Notes: a model not told the origin generated them from the letters alone. Numbered from the stretch's first letter, positions 27,811-36,128 are shown. The stretch is DNA of 64,000 nucleotides from Rhodocyclales bacterium (GCA_016214145.1 JACRPA010000008.1:48939-112938), one strand, 5' to 3'. A program made the numbers and translations.

Positions 27811-28788
27811 TTACTTCCTGAACGCGTCCAGCACGGCCTGGCCGTCGGCGCCGGCCTGCTTCACCCAGTCGGCGATCATGGCGTCGCCGACCTTCTTCAT
27901 GTCGGCCTTGAGCTGGGCCGAGGGGTCTTCGACCTTCATGCCGTTCTTCGCCAGTTGTTCGAGGTAGAACTTCGTCTTCTCCTCGCTCACCTTCCAGCCG
28001 CGCGTCTCGGCCTCGGCGGCGGCCTTCAGCACGGCCTCCTGCGTCGGCTTGTCGAGGGCGTCGAAGGCCTTCTGCGAGACGATGATCAGATTTTTCGGCA
28101 GCCAGGCCTGGGTGTCGTAGAAGAACTTGATCTGCTCCCACACCTTGCTGTCGTAGCCGGTGGCGCCCGAGGTCATGAAGGCGGTGACCGCGCCGGTGGC
28201 CAGCGCCTGCGACAGTTCGGCGGCCTGGATGGTCACCGGCTGCGCGCCGACCAGTTCGGCGATGCGGCTGGTGTTGGGGTTGTAGGCGCGCCACTTGGCG
28301 CCCTTCAGGTCGGCGGCGCTGGCGACCGGCTTGGCCGAGAAGATGCCCTGCGGCGGCCACGGCACGCTGTAGAGCACCTTGATGCCCTGCCTGGCGAGAC
28401 GGCCCTCGGTCGCGGCCTTCGAGGCCGTCCACAACTTCCTCGCATCCGCATAGCTGGTGGCGAGGAAGGGAATGGTGTCGACGCCATACATCGCGTCCTC
28501 GTTGGAGAAGTTGGAGATCAGCACCTCGCCGATCTGCGCCTGGCCGCCCTGCACCGCGCGCTTGATCTCGTTGGCCTTGAAGAGCGAACCGCCCGGATGA
28601 ACGGTGATCTTCAGCTTGCCGCCGCTCGCCTTGTCGATGTCGGCGGCGAACTGCTGGATGTTCTCGGTGTGGAAGTTGGCGGCCGGGTAGCCGGTCGGCA
28701 TGTCCCACTTGGTCTGCGCCGCGGCGCCGGCCGCGGCAAGCGCCAGGGCGGTCCCGGCCAACAGCGACATCACGCTTCTCTGCTTCAT
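27811..28788 (-). CDS. dctP: TRAP transporter solute-binding protein (DctP)
   Basis: A 325-residue periplasmic receptor with a signal peptide ending in AAGAAAQ. DctP-family features are [43 protein letters not shown], and [20 protein letters not shown], which includes the Arg expected to bind a ligand carboxylate. First gene of dctPQM-gdh. Some Bordetella TRAP receptors of this type bind pyroglutamate, which fits the divergent pxpBCA locus, but the ligand here is inference. Confidence 0.94.
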   Translation of the reverse strand: MKQRSVMSLLAGTALALAAAGAAAQTKWDMPTGYPAANFHTENIQQFAADIDKASGGKLKITVHPGGSLFKANEIKRAVQGGQAQIGEVLISNFSNEDAMYGVDTIPFLATSYADARKLWTASKAATEGRLARQGIKVLYSVPWPPQGIFSAKPVASAADLKGAKWRAYNPNTSRIAELVGAQPVTIQAAELSQALATGAVTAFMTSGATGYDSKVWEQIKFFYDTQAWLPKNLIIVSQKAFDALDKPTQEAVLKAAAEAETRGWKVSEEKTKFYLEQLAKNGMKVEDPSAQLKADMKKVGDAMIADWVKQAGADGQAVLDAFRK

Positions 28789-28858
28789 AAGTCCTCCTCG
28801 GGTAGGGCGGGTTGAAGGGAGTGTTCTTGCAAAACGTGTGCGAAACGTTAATAATTTA

Positions 28859-28888
28859 TTGACACGTTGTCAACATCATTTTTACAAT
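28859..28888 (+). promoter_or_regulatory. Promoter with overlapping operator for the winged-helix regulator
   Basis: A perfect inverted repeat TTGACA-CGT-TGTCAA (28859-28873) contains the -35 hexamer TTGACA; TACAAT follows after 18 bases at 28883-28888. The regulator could bind the repeat and block its own promoter, and perhaps the divergent dctP promoter about 70 bases away. The start point implied (about 28895) excludes ATG 28887 as the start codon. Confidence 0.65.
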
Positions 28889-28916
28889 GCGTCCTGTCAG
28901 CATGAAGGAGAGGCTC

Positions 28917-29477
28917 ATGGCCCGCAAGCGCACGCCCCCCAAAACGCCCGCCGCGACGAAACCCCTCGCCGAGGCGGCGCAGCGCATCGTCTCCTCCTCG
29001 CACCTGGTGTCGGAGAAGTCGCCGGAACTGTCCGAGTTCGAGTTCGGCCTGATCATCGCCGGCCACGCCTTCGACCGCTGGATGATCCGCTGCATGGCGG
29101 CGGCCGGCTACAAGGAGATGACGCCGACCGACGTGCTGGTGCTGCACCACGTCAACCACCGCGGCACCGAGAAGCGCACCGCCGACATCTGCTTCGTCCT
29201 CAACATCGAGGACACCCACGTCGTGTCGTATTCCCTCAAGAAGCTGGCCGCCGCCGACCTGGTCGGCGGCACCAAGCGCGGCAAGGAGGTGTTCTTTTCC
29301 ACCACGAAATCCGGCGCCGCGCTGTGCATGCGCTACCGCGACGTGCGCGAGGCCTGCCTGATGCCGGGCTTCTCCGGCGCGGAGGAGGAGAACCTGCGCC
29401 TGGCCGAACTGGCGCGCGTGCTGCGCACCCTCTCCGGCCGCTACGACCAGGCGGCGCGCGCGGCGACGTCTTTTTAG
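28917..29477 (+). CDS. Winged-helix (MarR-like) transcriptional regulator
   Basis: A 186-residue DNA-binding protein with a wHTH core (MTPTDVLVLHHVNHRGTEKR, VLNIEDTHVVSYSLKKLAAADLV, and the wing GTKRGKEVFFSTTKSG). Start 28917 was chosen because AAGGAGA lies seven bases upstream and the promoter at 28859-28888 rules out the earlier ATG 28887; ATG 28902 remains possible. It lies between dctPQM-gdh and pxpBCA, so it probably controls both in response to 5-oxoproline or a product. Confidence 0.85.
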   Translation: MARKRTPPKTPAATKPLAEAAQRIVSSSHLVSEKSPELSEFEFGLIIAGHAFDRWMIRCMAAAGYKEMTPTDVLVLHHVNHRGTEKRTADICFVLNIEDTHVVSYSLKKLAAADLVGGTKRGKEVFFSTTKSGAALCMRYRDVREACLMPGFSGAEEENLRLAELARVLRTLSGRYDQAARAATSF

Positions 29478-29512
29478 GGCGGCCGGATGCACGCCACACA
29501 CGCTCGAAGGCA

Positions 29513-29600
29513 CGTCATTCCCGCGGAAGCGGGAATCCATGGGTCCCCGCTGGAGCCTGCCCTCGACTCCGATCGGGGGCGGGGACGACGGTACACATCC
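29513..29600. repeat. Family 4 repeat (GTCATTCCCGCNNAAGCGGGAATCCA), copy a
   Basis: CGTCATTCCCGC, GGA, AGCGGGAATCCAT form a hairpin, with a degenerate inverse further right (CGGGGACGACGG). It fills the spacer 29478-29630 between the regulator and pxpB. Other copies: 33912-33978, 42203-42271 and 50565-50661. Confidence 0.75.
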
Positions 29601-29630
29601 CCAGACGCGACCGCCGGGCACGGAGACTAG

Positions 29631-30374
29631 ATGCCGCGCCTGCTGCCCCTCGGCGACGCGGCGTGGACGGTCGAGTTCGGCAACACGATCGATGCCGCCA
29701 CGCATGCCCGCGTGATGGGCTTCGACCGCGCCCTGCGGGAGGCCGGCCCGCTGCCCGGCGTGGTCGAATGGGTGCCGACCTTCCGTTCCTGCACCGTGCA
29801 TTTCGATCCGCTGGCGACGGACGCCGGCGCGCTGGGCGAACGGCTGATCGGGCTGGCGGACCGCGCGCCGCCGGCCCTCGCCGCCGGCCGGCGCTGGCGC
29901 ATACCCGTCCTTTTCGGCGGCGAGGCCGGCCCCGACCTCGCCGAACTGGCCGCAGCCGGCGGCCTGTCGCCCGGGGCGGTTGTCGAGAAGATGGCGGCAA
30001 CGGTGTTCCGCGTCTACATGCTCGGCTTCATGCCGGGCTTTCCCTACATGGGCGGCCTGCCGGCGGAACTGGCCATGCCGCGCCTGGCGACCCCGCGCAA
30101 GACGGTGCCGGCGCGCAGCCTGGCGGTGACCGGCGCGATGTGCGCCATCTATCCCGTCGCCAGCCCCGGCGGCTGGCGGCTGCTCGGGCGCACCCCGCTG
30201 AACCTCTTCGATCCCGCCGATGCCGATGCGCCGGCGCTGTTCGCGCCCGGCGACGAGGTGAAGCTGCAGCCGGTCGACGCCGCCGCGTTCGCCCGCCTGG
30301 AAGGCGAAGCGGCGCAAGGCCGGCTCGATCGCGCGCGCTTTCTCGTCGCCACGGGAGCGCCATGGCCGTCGTGA
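29631..30374 (+). CDS. pxpB: 5-oxoprolinase subunit PxpB (KipI family)
   Basis: A 247-residue subunit of the ATP-dependent 5-oxoprolinase that opens 5-oxoproline to glutamate. It shows the KipI/AHS1 motifs FMPGFPYMGGLP, TPRKTVPARSLAVTG and the C-terminal GGWRLLGRTPLNLFD. It overlaps pxpC by 13 bases. Together with PxpC and PxpA it forms the bacterial enzyme shown for PxpABC. Confidence 0.94.
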   Translation: MPRLLPLGDAAWTVEFGNTIDAATHARVMGFDRALREAGPLPGVVEWVPTFRSCTVHFDPLATDAGALGERLIGLADRAPPALAAGRRWRIPVLFGGEAGPDLAELAAAGGLSPGAVVEKMAATVFRVYMLGFMPGFPYMGGLPAELAMPRLATPRKTVPARSLAVTGAMCAIYPVASPGGWRLLGRTPLNLFDPADADAPALFAPGDEVKLQPVDAAAFARLEGEAAQGRLDRARFLVATGAPWPS

Positions 30375-31489
30375 TCGAGGTGCTCGACGGCGGCCTGGCG
30401 ACGACCGTGCAGGATGCCGGCCGCCCGGGCTACCGCAGCCTCGGCGTGGCCCTCTCCGGCGCGCTCGACCCGCTCTGGCTGGAATGCGCCAACGCGCTGG
30501 TCGGCAACGCCGCCGATGCCACCGCGCTGGAGATGCGCCTGACGGGGCCGCGCCTGCGCGTCGCCGGCGGCCGCGTGCGCGTGGCGCTCGTCGGGCAGGC
30601 CGAGGGCGAGGTGCGGCGCGCCGTCTCGCGCAGACTGACTTTTGCCCCATGGCAGAGCATGGCGCTGGAGGAAGGCGACGAGCTGAGGATCCGCGCCGTG
30701 CGCGGCGGCATCGCCTATCTCGCCGTGTCGGGGGGCATCGACACGCCGCCGCAGCTCGGCAGCCGCGCCACTCATCTGCGCGCGGGCATGGGCGGCGTGC
30801 AAGGCCGCGCCCTGATGGCCGGCGACCGCCTGCCCGCCGGCGCAGTCGCGCCGAACGGCCCCGAGCGCCGGCAGGCCGCTTTCCTGCATGAGACCGGGCC
30901 GATCCGCCTCCTGCCCGGGCCGCAGGACGATTACTTCACGCGCGACGCACTGCGCGCATTGATTGAAGGGGAGCACATCGTCAGCCGCGACGCCGACCGC
31001 ATGGGCCTGCGCCTGCAGGGCCCTCGCCTGGAACACGATGCGGCGCTGGGCGACGAGATCCCGGCATCCCGCTGGGCCGCCCCGAGGAATGCCGGCGCCC
31101 CCTCGGGGGGCAGCGAAGCAACGCGAGCGTGGGGGTCGTTCATCTCGGACGGCGTCGCGCCCGGCACGCTCCAGGTGCCGCCCGACGGCCAGCCGATCCT
31201 GCTGCTCGCCGACTGCCAGACCGTCGGCGGCTATCCGAAGATCGCCACGGTGATCCGCGCCGACCTGCCGCGGCTGGCCCACCTGCTGCCGGACGACCGG
31301 CTGCGCTTTGCGATCGCCACGCGCGCCGAGGCGCTGGCGGCGCTGCGGGCGCAGCGCGCCCGGCTCGACGCGTGGCGCGCCGGCATTGCCGCCTGCCGGC
31401 CGGCGGGCGACATCGACGAGGCGGCGCTGTATTCGGCCAACCTCATCAGCGGCGCAATGTACGATGGCGCCACGGGAGACCCGCAATGA
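30362..31489 (+). CDS. pxpC: 5-oxoprolinase subunit PxpC (KipA family) with an in-frame insertion
   Basis: A 375-residue AHS2/KipA-type subunit. It begins VIEVLDGGLATTVQDAGRPG and keeps RLGPQDDYF-like (PGPQDDYF), SRDADRMGLRL and GQPILLLADCQTVGGYPKIA. Residues 234-260 (31061-31141), Ala/Gly/Arg-rich, interrupt GDEI...SDG, a point where family members run straight through. The inserted DNA looks like a palindromic repeat, so the protein is about 27 residues longer than expected. Probably still functional because the insertion is in frame and near a loop. A copy of the 23-base motif also lies inside. Confidence 0.93.
   Translation: MAVVIEVLDGGLATTVQDAGRPGYRSLGVALSGALDPLWLECANALVGNAADATALEMRLTGPRLRVAGGRVRVALVGQAEGEVRRAVSRRLTFAPWQSMALEEGDELRIRAVRGGIAYLAVSGGIDTPPQLGSRATHLRAGMGGVQGRALMAGDRLPAGAVAPNGPERRQAAFLHETGPIRLLPGPQDDYFTRDALRALIEGEHIVSRDADRMGLRLQGPRLEHDAALGDEIPASRWAAPRNAGAPSGGSEATRAWGSFISDGVAPGTLQVPPDGQPILLLADCQTVGGYPKIATVIRADLPRLAHLLPDDRLRFAIATRAEALAALRAQRARLDAWRAGIAACRPAGDIDEAALYSANLISGAMYDGATGDPQ
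30620..30642 (+). repeat. GCCG[T/A]-N10-CTGACTTT motif, copy 6 (inside pxpC)
   Basis: GCCGT at 30620-30624, CTCGCGCAGA, CTGACTTT at 30635-30642, then TGCCC. It is read in frame as AVSRRLTF. Confidence 0.85.
31061..31141. repeat. GC-rich repeat inserted in frame in pxpC
   Basis: The stretch contains GCCGCCCCGAGG, GCGCCCCCTCGGGGGGC (a hairpin of CCCC[T]CGGGG type) and AACGCGAGCGTGGGGG. Similar GC-rich strings are familiar as intergenic repeats in betaproteobacteria, from memory. It is a multiple of three (81 bases) and free of stops. Confidence 0.65.
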
Positions 31490-32259
31490 GCAAGACCATC
31501 AACCTGAACGCCGACCTCGGCGAGAGCTTCGGCGCCTGGAGCATGGGCGCCGACGAGGCCCTGCTGGACATCGTCGCCTCGGCCAACATCGCCTGCGGCT
31601 TCCATGCCGGCGATCCGCCGGTGATGCGCCGCACGGTGCGGCTCGCGCGCGAACGCGGCGTCGGCATCGGCGCGCATGTCGCCTATCCCGACCTGCAGGG
31701 CTTCGGCCGCCGCCGCATGGAGATGCCGCCCGGGGAACTGGAAGCCATGGTGATCTACCAGATCGGCGCGCTCTCCGGCATCGCCGCCGCCGAGGGCGCG
31801 CGCGTCGCCCACGTCAAGCCGCACGGCGCGCTCAACAACGCCGCCTGCGCCGACCTCGATCTGGCGCGCACGGTCTGCCGCGCCGTCGCGGCGGTCGACC
31901 GTTCGCTGATCCTGCTGGTGCCGGCCCTGTCGAAGCTGTCAGAAGCCGGGCGCGAGGCCGGCCTGCCGGTGGTGGAGGAAATCTTCGCCGACCGCGCCTA
32001 TCTCGACGACGGCCAGCTGGCGCCGCGCAGCCGCGCCGATGCGCTGATCCACGGCGCGGAGGCCAGCCTCGCCCACGTCCGCCGCATGCTCGACGAGGCG
32101 GCCCTCGTCAGCGTGAGCGGCAGGCGCCTGCCGATCCGGGCAGGCAGCGTCTGCGTGCATGGCGACAGCCCGGAGGCCGTCGCCACGGCGCGGCGGCTGC
32201 GCGAGGGACTGGCCGAGCTGGGCTACGCCATCGTGCCGCTGACCGCCCTCGCCGCCTGA
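31486..32259 (+). CDS. pxpA: 5-oxoprolinase subunit PxpA (LamB/YcsF family)
   Basis: A 257-residue subunit with the YcsF signatures NLNADLGESFGAW, NIACGFHAGDP, GAHVAYPDLQGFGRR and HVKPHGALNN. It overlaps pxpC by ATGA at 31486. It completes the pxpBCA operon for hydrolysis of 5-oxoproline, a metabolite that forms spontaneously from glutamine and glutamate. Confidence 0.95.
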   Translation: MSKTINLNADLGESFGAWSMGADEALLDIVASANIACGFHAGDPPVMRRTVRLARERGVGIGAHVAYPDLQGFGRRRMEMPPGELEAMVIYQIGALSGIAAAEGARVAHVKPHGALNNAACADLDLARTVCRAVAAVDRSLILLVPALSKLSEAGREAGLPVVEEIFADRAYLDDGQLAPRSRADALIHGAEASLAHVRRMLDEAALVSVSGRRLPIRAGSVCVHGDSPEAVATARRLREGLAELGYAIVPLTALAA

Positions 32260-32283
32260 TCAGCGGCAGCCCTTCGCAGGCTG

Positions 32284-32619
32284 TCAGTGCCTTTCCCAGC
32301 GCCCGTGATGCTCGCGCCAGCCGTCGCCGTGCCGCTCCCAGCGGTGGGGTTCCCAGCGGTGGCCGTGGCGCGGCGCTTCCCAGCGGCCGGGCACCCAGTG
32401 ATGGCCCCTGCCGCTCCAGCCCCAGTAACCGCCGATCCAGATGTAGCCCGGGTAGGGCGCGACGCCGACGACTTCGACGTGCGGGGGCGGCGGCGCCACC
32501 ATCACCGGCTGGCCGTAATAGGGCTGCGAGGCCGGTGGCGCCACCACGCAGCCCGCCAGCGCCAGGGAGGACATCGCGGCGGCAATCAGGGCGATGCGGG
32601 TCGTTCGGCTTGTGTTCAT
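32284..32619 (-). CDS. Small lipoprotein with WxxGxW-type repeats
   Basis: A 111-residue protein with lipobox LALAGC and, in its mature part, YPGYIWIGGYWGW followed by WVPGRWEAPR, WEPHRWERH and GRWERH. The Trp-Gly-Trp and His/Arg-rich pattern matches the YXWXGG/WXXGXW repeat lipoproteins of beta- and gammaproteobacteria, whose role is unknown. The start at 32619 gives the lipoprotein signal and has GAACGAGA upstream. It converges on pxpA with 24 bases between. Confidence 0.82.
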   Translation of the reverse strand: MNTSRTTRIALIAAAMSSLALAGCVVAPPASQPYYGQPVMVAPPPPHVEVVGVAPYPGYIWIGGYWGWSGRGHHWVPGRWEAPRHGHRWEPHRWERHGDGWREHHGRWERH

Positions 32620-32725
32620 CTCGTTCTCCATTCCGCTTGCGCCGAACTCGGCGCAACGCGCGTAATGGACATAACGATTGAGCGGCCCGTACCGCGACAG
32701 CCGTTTTGTAAAGGTTTGTATCCGG

Positions 32726-33916
32726 CTACTGCGCCGGCCAGAACGGCGTGGCGATGCCCTCGCCCAGGTCGGCCTCGGCGAAGCGCCGGCGCACTTCGAG
32801 CAGCTGTTCGAGCAGCCGGGGCTCGGCGCGGGCATAGGCCTCGGCGTCGGGCACGCGCTTGACGACGACGCCGAGCAGCTCGGTGATGGCGTTGCCGATC
32901 GAGTTCTGGCTGATGGTGACGATCAGTTTCCCCTCGTCGTTGCGGTAGATGAGCTGCTTGAAGGCGGGCTGCCAGCGGATGGCATTGGCGTAGCGCGCAT
33001 CCTTGATGCAGCGGCTGCGCACCATCTTCGCCGTCTTGAGGAAGTCGTTGTCGAACAGCAATCGCTCCTCGACCAGCGCCGGGAAATGCAGGTCGGGCAG
33101 CATCGGCGCGTTGCGCGTCGACACCTGGCTGAAAAAGGTGCGGTAGAAGTCGAGGAAGCCCTTCAGCAACGTGTCGTATTCGTGCCAGAAGCGCACCTCG
33201 CCGAGGCCGGCCGCGCCGCCCTTCACCTCCCAGCTCGGCAGGCCCTGCGGATAGCCGGTCAGGGCCAGGCGGCACTCGCCGCGCTCGCACGGCGCCAGCA
33301 ACTTGAGGTCGAGCCCGGCGAAGAAGGCGCGATAGGCGTCGCGCATGTGCGCCTGGAACAGCGAATGCTGGCCGCCGTCGGTGAGGTTCGGATTGTCGGG
33401 ATCGGCCGCGGCGGCCGCCGCGAGGTCGTCCTTGTCGAAGACGATGAAATGGTTGTGCAGCATGCGGATCGAGGGCACGCCGGGCGCGGTGAGCGGCCAG
33501 GTGGCATCCAGGCTCGCCTCGCCGGCGAGGACGAGGTGGCGCGCCGGATCCGGGTAGCGCTCGAGCATGAACTCGATGGCGATGCGGTTCATGCGGTCCC
33601 ACACGCGGCGCACCGGCTCCGCCACCTGGGTGCGGCGCACCGGCCGGCCGAGCGGGTCGAGGATGCGCTGCGAGGTGTTGTAGATGATCGAGCCGTCGAA
33701 GAGGTTGGAATGGCCGATCGCCTTGCGGTAGAAGAGCAGGCCTTCCGGGTTGGCCAGCAGGCCGTTGTTGTGCACGAGGTCGGCCAGGTTCTCGGCGGAA
33801 TTGAAGAACTCGTTGGGCTTCATGCCCTCCGGCACGTCGAGCGGGATGGGCCGGTAGGGCGTGAGGAGTTCGCGCGGGGCGGATTGCATGAGTTGCTGAG
33901 CGTTCAGTCTCGTCAT
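32726..33916 (-). CDS. Uncharacterised 396-residue protein
   Basis: A soluble protein with no signal peptide. Distinct blocks are NEFFNSAENLADLVHNNGLL, LLFYRKAIGHSNLFDGS, SIRMLHNHFIVFDKDDL (an HNH-like His-Asn-His that could be catalytic or bind phosphate, as in HIT-like enzymes) and APCERGECRLAL. I cannot assign a family. It is co-oriented with the TauD-type gene behind a repeat and may belong to the same transcript as the sulfur accessory genes. Confidence 0.72.
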   Translation of the reverse strand: MTRLNAQQLMQSAPRELLTPYRPIPLDVPEGMKPNEFFNSAENLADLVHNNGLLANPEGLLFYRKAIGHSNLFDGSIIYNTSQRILDPLGRPVRRTQVAEPVRRVWDRMNRIAIEFMLERYPDPARHLVLAGEASLDATWPLTAPGVPSIRMLHNHFIVFDKDDLAAAAAADPDNPNLTDGGQHSLFQAHMRDAYRAFFAGLDLKLLAPCERGECRLALTGYPQGLPSWEVKGGAAGLGEVRFWHEYDTLLKGFLDFYRTFFSQVSTRNAPMLPDLHFPALVEERLLFDNDFLKTAKMVRSRCIKDARYANAIRWQPAFKQLIYRNDEGKLIVTISQNSIGNAITELLGVVVKRVPDAEAYARAEPRLLEQLLEVRRRFAEADLGEGIATPFWPAQ

Positions 33917-33978
33917 TCCCGCGCAAGCGGGAATCCAGAAGCCGCATGGATTCCGGGTCGCGCTTCGCTTGCCCGGAT
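33912..33978. repeat. Family 4 repeat, copy b
   Basis: CGTCATTCCCGCGCAAGCGG, GAATCCAGAAGCCGCATGGATT and a degenerate inverse of CGCTTGCCCGG. It fills the spacer 33917-34020 between the TauD-type gene and the 396-residue gene and overlaps the latter's start codon by 5 bases. Confidence 0.75.
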
Positions 33979-34016
33979 TGACGGGGTTTTCATCACGGAA
34001 TTTGGCGAATCCATTG

Positions 34017-34039
34017 AAAGTCAGTCTGCGCAGGACGGC
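34017..34039 (-). repeat. GCCG[T/A]-N10-CTGACTTT motif, copy 7 (end of the TauD-type gene)
   Basis: On the minus strand: GCCGT, CCTGCGCAGA, CTGACTTT, then CAATGG. The TGA within CTGACTTT is the stop codon of the TauD-type gene. Confidence 0.85.
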
Positions 34040-34917
34040 GAGTCGACGATGCGGTCGAAGTAGCGCGCCCGGTAGAGCAGACGTTTGTGCATGCCGGAAT
34101 CGGCGAAGGCGGCGCGGTCGTGCAGGACGTTGTTGCAGACGAGGCCCATGCCGGGCTCGAGGCGGCCGCGGAAGATATAGGGGCTGTCGCTCGCCAGAAT
34201 GCGCTCCAGCGCCGCCACGGCGGCGCGCGTGGGGTCATCGGCCTTCCATTCGATGCTGACGGTGCGCGCCGTATAGCGCATGTGCAGGTGGCCGTCCGGA
34301 TACACGGCGAACACCGGGCCGGCCTGCGCCGCACGCGCGACCGCGCCGTCCTCCAGCCGCGGCGGGATGGTCATGGCGTCGGCCGCCATCAGGGCGCGGA
34401 TGTGGTCGGGGTTCTCGTCGCGCAGCAGGATGTAGGCGATCTCGTGGTCCATCAGGCGGTTTTCGCCGCCGGATTCGGCGCTCTGCACGCAATGCAGCAG
34501 CAGGCCGTGCACCTGCCGGTCGAGCGTGTTGTAGTAGCCGTCGGTGTGCCACCGGATGCCGCGGTCGGTGTAGGGAATGAACTCGGTGCGCGTGCCGGCG
34601 GGCGCCACCGCCAGCGGCGAGATGCCGTCGTCGTCGGCGAGCCGGTTGGCATCGAGGTTGACGAGGCCCAACTGGCGTCCGAGCAGGCGCGGGATGTCCT
34701 TGTCCGGATCCTCGCCGGTGCGCGAGGCGTAGAGCGCCATGTTGGCGACGCCGCAACGCGCCAGCAGCGCCTCGCGCTCGGCCAAAGTCAGCCTGCGCGG
34801 ATCGGCGAGCTCGACGACGAGTTCGCCGAGCGAGCGCGGATGGGTGGCCAGCTTGCGGCTGCGCCAGACGGCGTAGGCGGCGGCGTTGTCGAGGTTGAAA
34901 TGGGCGGGCGGGATCAT
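34021..34917 (-). CDS. TauD/TfdA-family Fe(II)/2-oxoglutarate dioxygenase
   Basis: A 298-residue oxygenase. The iron ligands are His124 and Asp126 in IRWHTDGYYN and His266 in NNVLHDRAAF; Arg279 or Arg283 would bind 2-oxoglutarate. TauD relatives release sulfite from sulfonates, which would feed the neighbouring sulfur pathway, but the substrate pocket cannot be judged here. It carries two copies of the 23-base motif, one spanning the stop codon. Confidence 0.85.
   Translation of the reverse strand: MIPPAHFNLDNAAAYAVWRSRKLATHPRSLGELVVELADPRRLTLAEREALLARCGVANMALYASRTGEDPDKDIPRLLGRQLGLVNLDANRLADDDGISPLAVAPAGTRTEFIPYTDRGIRWHTDGYYNTLDRQVHGLLLHCVQSAESGGENRLMDHEIAYILLRDENPDHIRALMAADAMTIPPRLEDGAVARAAQAGPVFAVYPDGHLHMRYTARTVSIEWKADDPTRAAVAALERILASDSPYIFRGRLEPGMGLVCNNVLHDRAAFADSGMHKRLLYRARYFDRIVDSPSCAD
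34784..34806 (-). repeat. GCCG[T/A]-N10-CTGACTTT motif, copy 8 (variant GCCGA, inside the TauD-type gene)
   Basis: On the minus strand: GCCGA, TCCGCGCAGG, CTGACTTT, then GGCC. It is read in frame as ADPRRLTL. The fifth base differs from the other copies; spacing is the same. Confidence 0.8.
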
Positions 34918-34924
34918 TGTTCGA

Positions 34925-35065
34925 CCTGATCAGCGTCAATCTTCAGGCGACACATTGTGGGAGCGGCGTCCTCGCCGCGATATTGGCGGCTGCAATCGCG
35001 GCGAGGACGCCGCTCCCACATCGATTCTTCAAGGCTGTGCATGCTTTGGCTGAAGTCGTGAATCA
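34925..35065. repeat. Composite palindromic mini-element (MITE-like), copy 1
   Basis: An inner palindrome (GTGGGAGCGGCGTCCTCGCC and inverse, 34957-35020) has outer arms starting CCTGATCAGCG on the left and ending CGTGAATCAG on the right. Read on the minus strand it matches the element at 51079-51219 along its whole 141 bases, including the non-palindromic flanks. The right end encodes the last residues of the 199-residue protein. Confidence 0.8.
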
Positions 35066-35628
35066 GATTCACCGAAGAGGCCGACGAGCGTCTTCCGGAT
35101 GGCCTTGACGCCTTCCGGCGCCTCGATCTCCATGACCTGGTCGTACACCCAGTTCCTGTCCTTCTCCGGCATGCTTTCGCGCACCCGCGCGGCGAAGGCG
35201 CGGCGGAAGCCGAAGTCCGGCCCCTTTTCATCGTAGCCGTATTCGGCGTAGTCGGCGCCGGCGGCGTTGAAGACCTCGAGGAAATGCCGCCGGCAGGCGC
35301 CGGGCTCGCTCGCCGCGAGCAGCATGTCGGCGTTGTCCTCGACGGCCTCGGCCATGCGCTTGGCCAGCGCGGTGGTGAATTCGCCGCGCTGCTCCGGCGA
35401 CAGCGCGCCATGGGCGACGCGGTCGGCCAGGTGCGCGTGGAAGGCCATCGACTCGCAGACGTAGTCGAAATACGGCCGGCCGAGGTCGATGTCGAACTTC
35501 GCCTCGCGCATGCGCTTGATCGACTCGATGGCGAGCTTCCACGACAGCATGGCGACGACGCCGGCCAGCTCGGCCATGGTGCGCTCGCGCCCGCCGGCGT
35601 GGAAGCGGCTGCGGATTCTTATCGCCAT
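35029..35628 (-). CDS. Uncharacterised 199-residue protein of the sulfur accessory cluster
   Basis: A helical soluble protein with no Cys-rich motif. Blocks include MLSWKLAIESIKRMREAKFDI, PYFDYVCESMAFHAHLADR and PEKDRNWVYDQVMEIEAPEG. No family recognised. Its last dozen residues (SDSRLQPKHAQP) come from a composite repeat that has run into the 3' end, so the ancestral protein probably ended near GLFGE. It lies next to two DsrC-family genes on the same strand, hence a possible role in sulfur metabolism; that is inference. Confidence 0.72.
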   Translation of the reverse strand: MAIRIRSRFHAGGRERTMAELAGVVAMLSWKLAIESIKRMREAKFDIDLGRPYFDYVCESMAFHAHLADRVAHGALSPEQRGEFTTALAKRMAEAVEDNADMLLAASEPGACRRHFLEVFNAAGADYAEYGYDEKGPDFGFRRAFAARVRESMPEKDRNWVYDQVMEIEAPEGVKAIRKTLVGLFGESDSRLQPKHAQP

Positions 35629-35651
35629 AGGATGCGAAAAAGCAAACCTTT

Positions 35652-35746
35652 AACCACAGAGAACACAGAGGGCACAGAGAAACCGGGAATCATAGTTTCA
35701 AGAAAATTCATTCTCTGTGCTCTCTGTGCTCTCTGTGGTTCGAGAT
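35652..35746. repeat. Family 5 repeat (ACCACAGAG...CTCTGTGGTT), copy a
   Basis: A direct repeat of ACAGAG-type units (ACCACAGAGAACACAGAG, GGCACAGAG) is mirrored by CTCTGTGCTCTCTGTGGTT. It fills the spacer 35629-35751. A second copy lies between dsrM and dsrK at 43044-43134. Confidence 0.85.
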
Positions 35747-35751
35747 TTTCG

Positions 35752-36117
35752 TCAATGTTCCCCCTTGGTGCGGCGGATGCCGGCCAGGCGGTTGCCCTGC
35801 TTCTGCGGTCCGCCCTTCGGGAAGATCTCGTGCAGGTAGTGGTTGCTGCCCTTCTGCGCGCCCCACTGTTCGGTGAAGTGCCTGATCATCACGCGCACCT
35901 GCGGCTGCACGCGGTGCTGCTGGTAGTAGTCGCGGATGAAACGGACCACCTGCCAGTGTTCGTCGCTGAGGGGCAGGTTCTCTTCGCGCGCGAGGACGCG
36001 GACGAATTCCTCCGACCAGTCGTCGAGGTTGATCAGGTAGCCTTCGGCGTCGACAGGCACCTCGCGGCCACCGACCAGGATGGAACGTGCAGCGGTGTCC
36101 CGGTAGGCGTCGCCCAT
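35752..36117 (-). CDS. DsrC/TusE-family protein without cysteines (RspA-like), copy 2
   Basis: A 121-residue member of the DsrC fold, with GYLINLDDWSEEFVRVLA, LSDEHWQVVRFIRDYYQQH and SNHYLHEIFPKGGPQKQGN. The family C-terminal arm should carry one or two Cys (QACKIAG...GC); here it ends RLAGIRRTKGEH, with no Cys anywhere. It therefore cannot carry persulfide and is more likely regulatory or scaffolding, like the Cys-less RspA group. It is encoded beside a second Cys-less paralogue. Confidence 0.88.
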   Translation of the reverse strand: MGDAYRDTAARSILVGGREVPVDAEGYLINLDDWSEEFVRVLAREENLPLSDEHWQVVRFIRDYYQQHRVQPQVRVMIRHFTEQWGAQKGSNHYLHEIFPKGGPQKQGNRLAGIRRTKGEH

Positions 36118-36128
36118 GCTTAGTTTCC

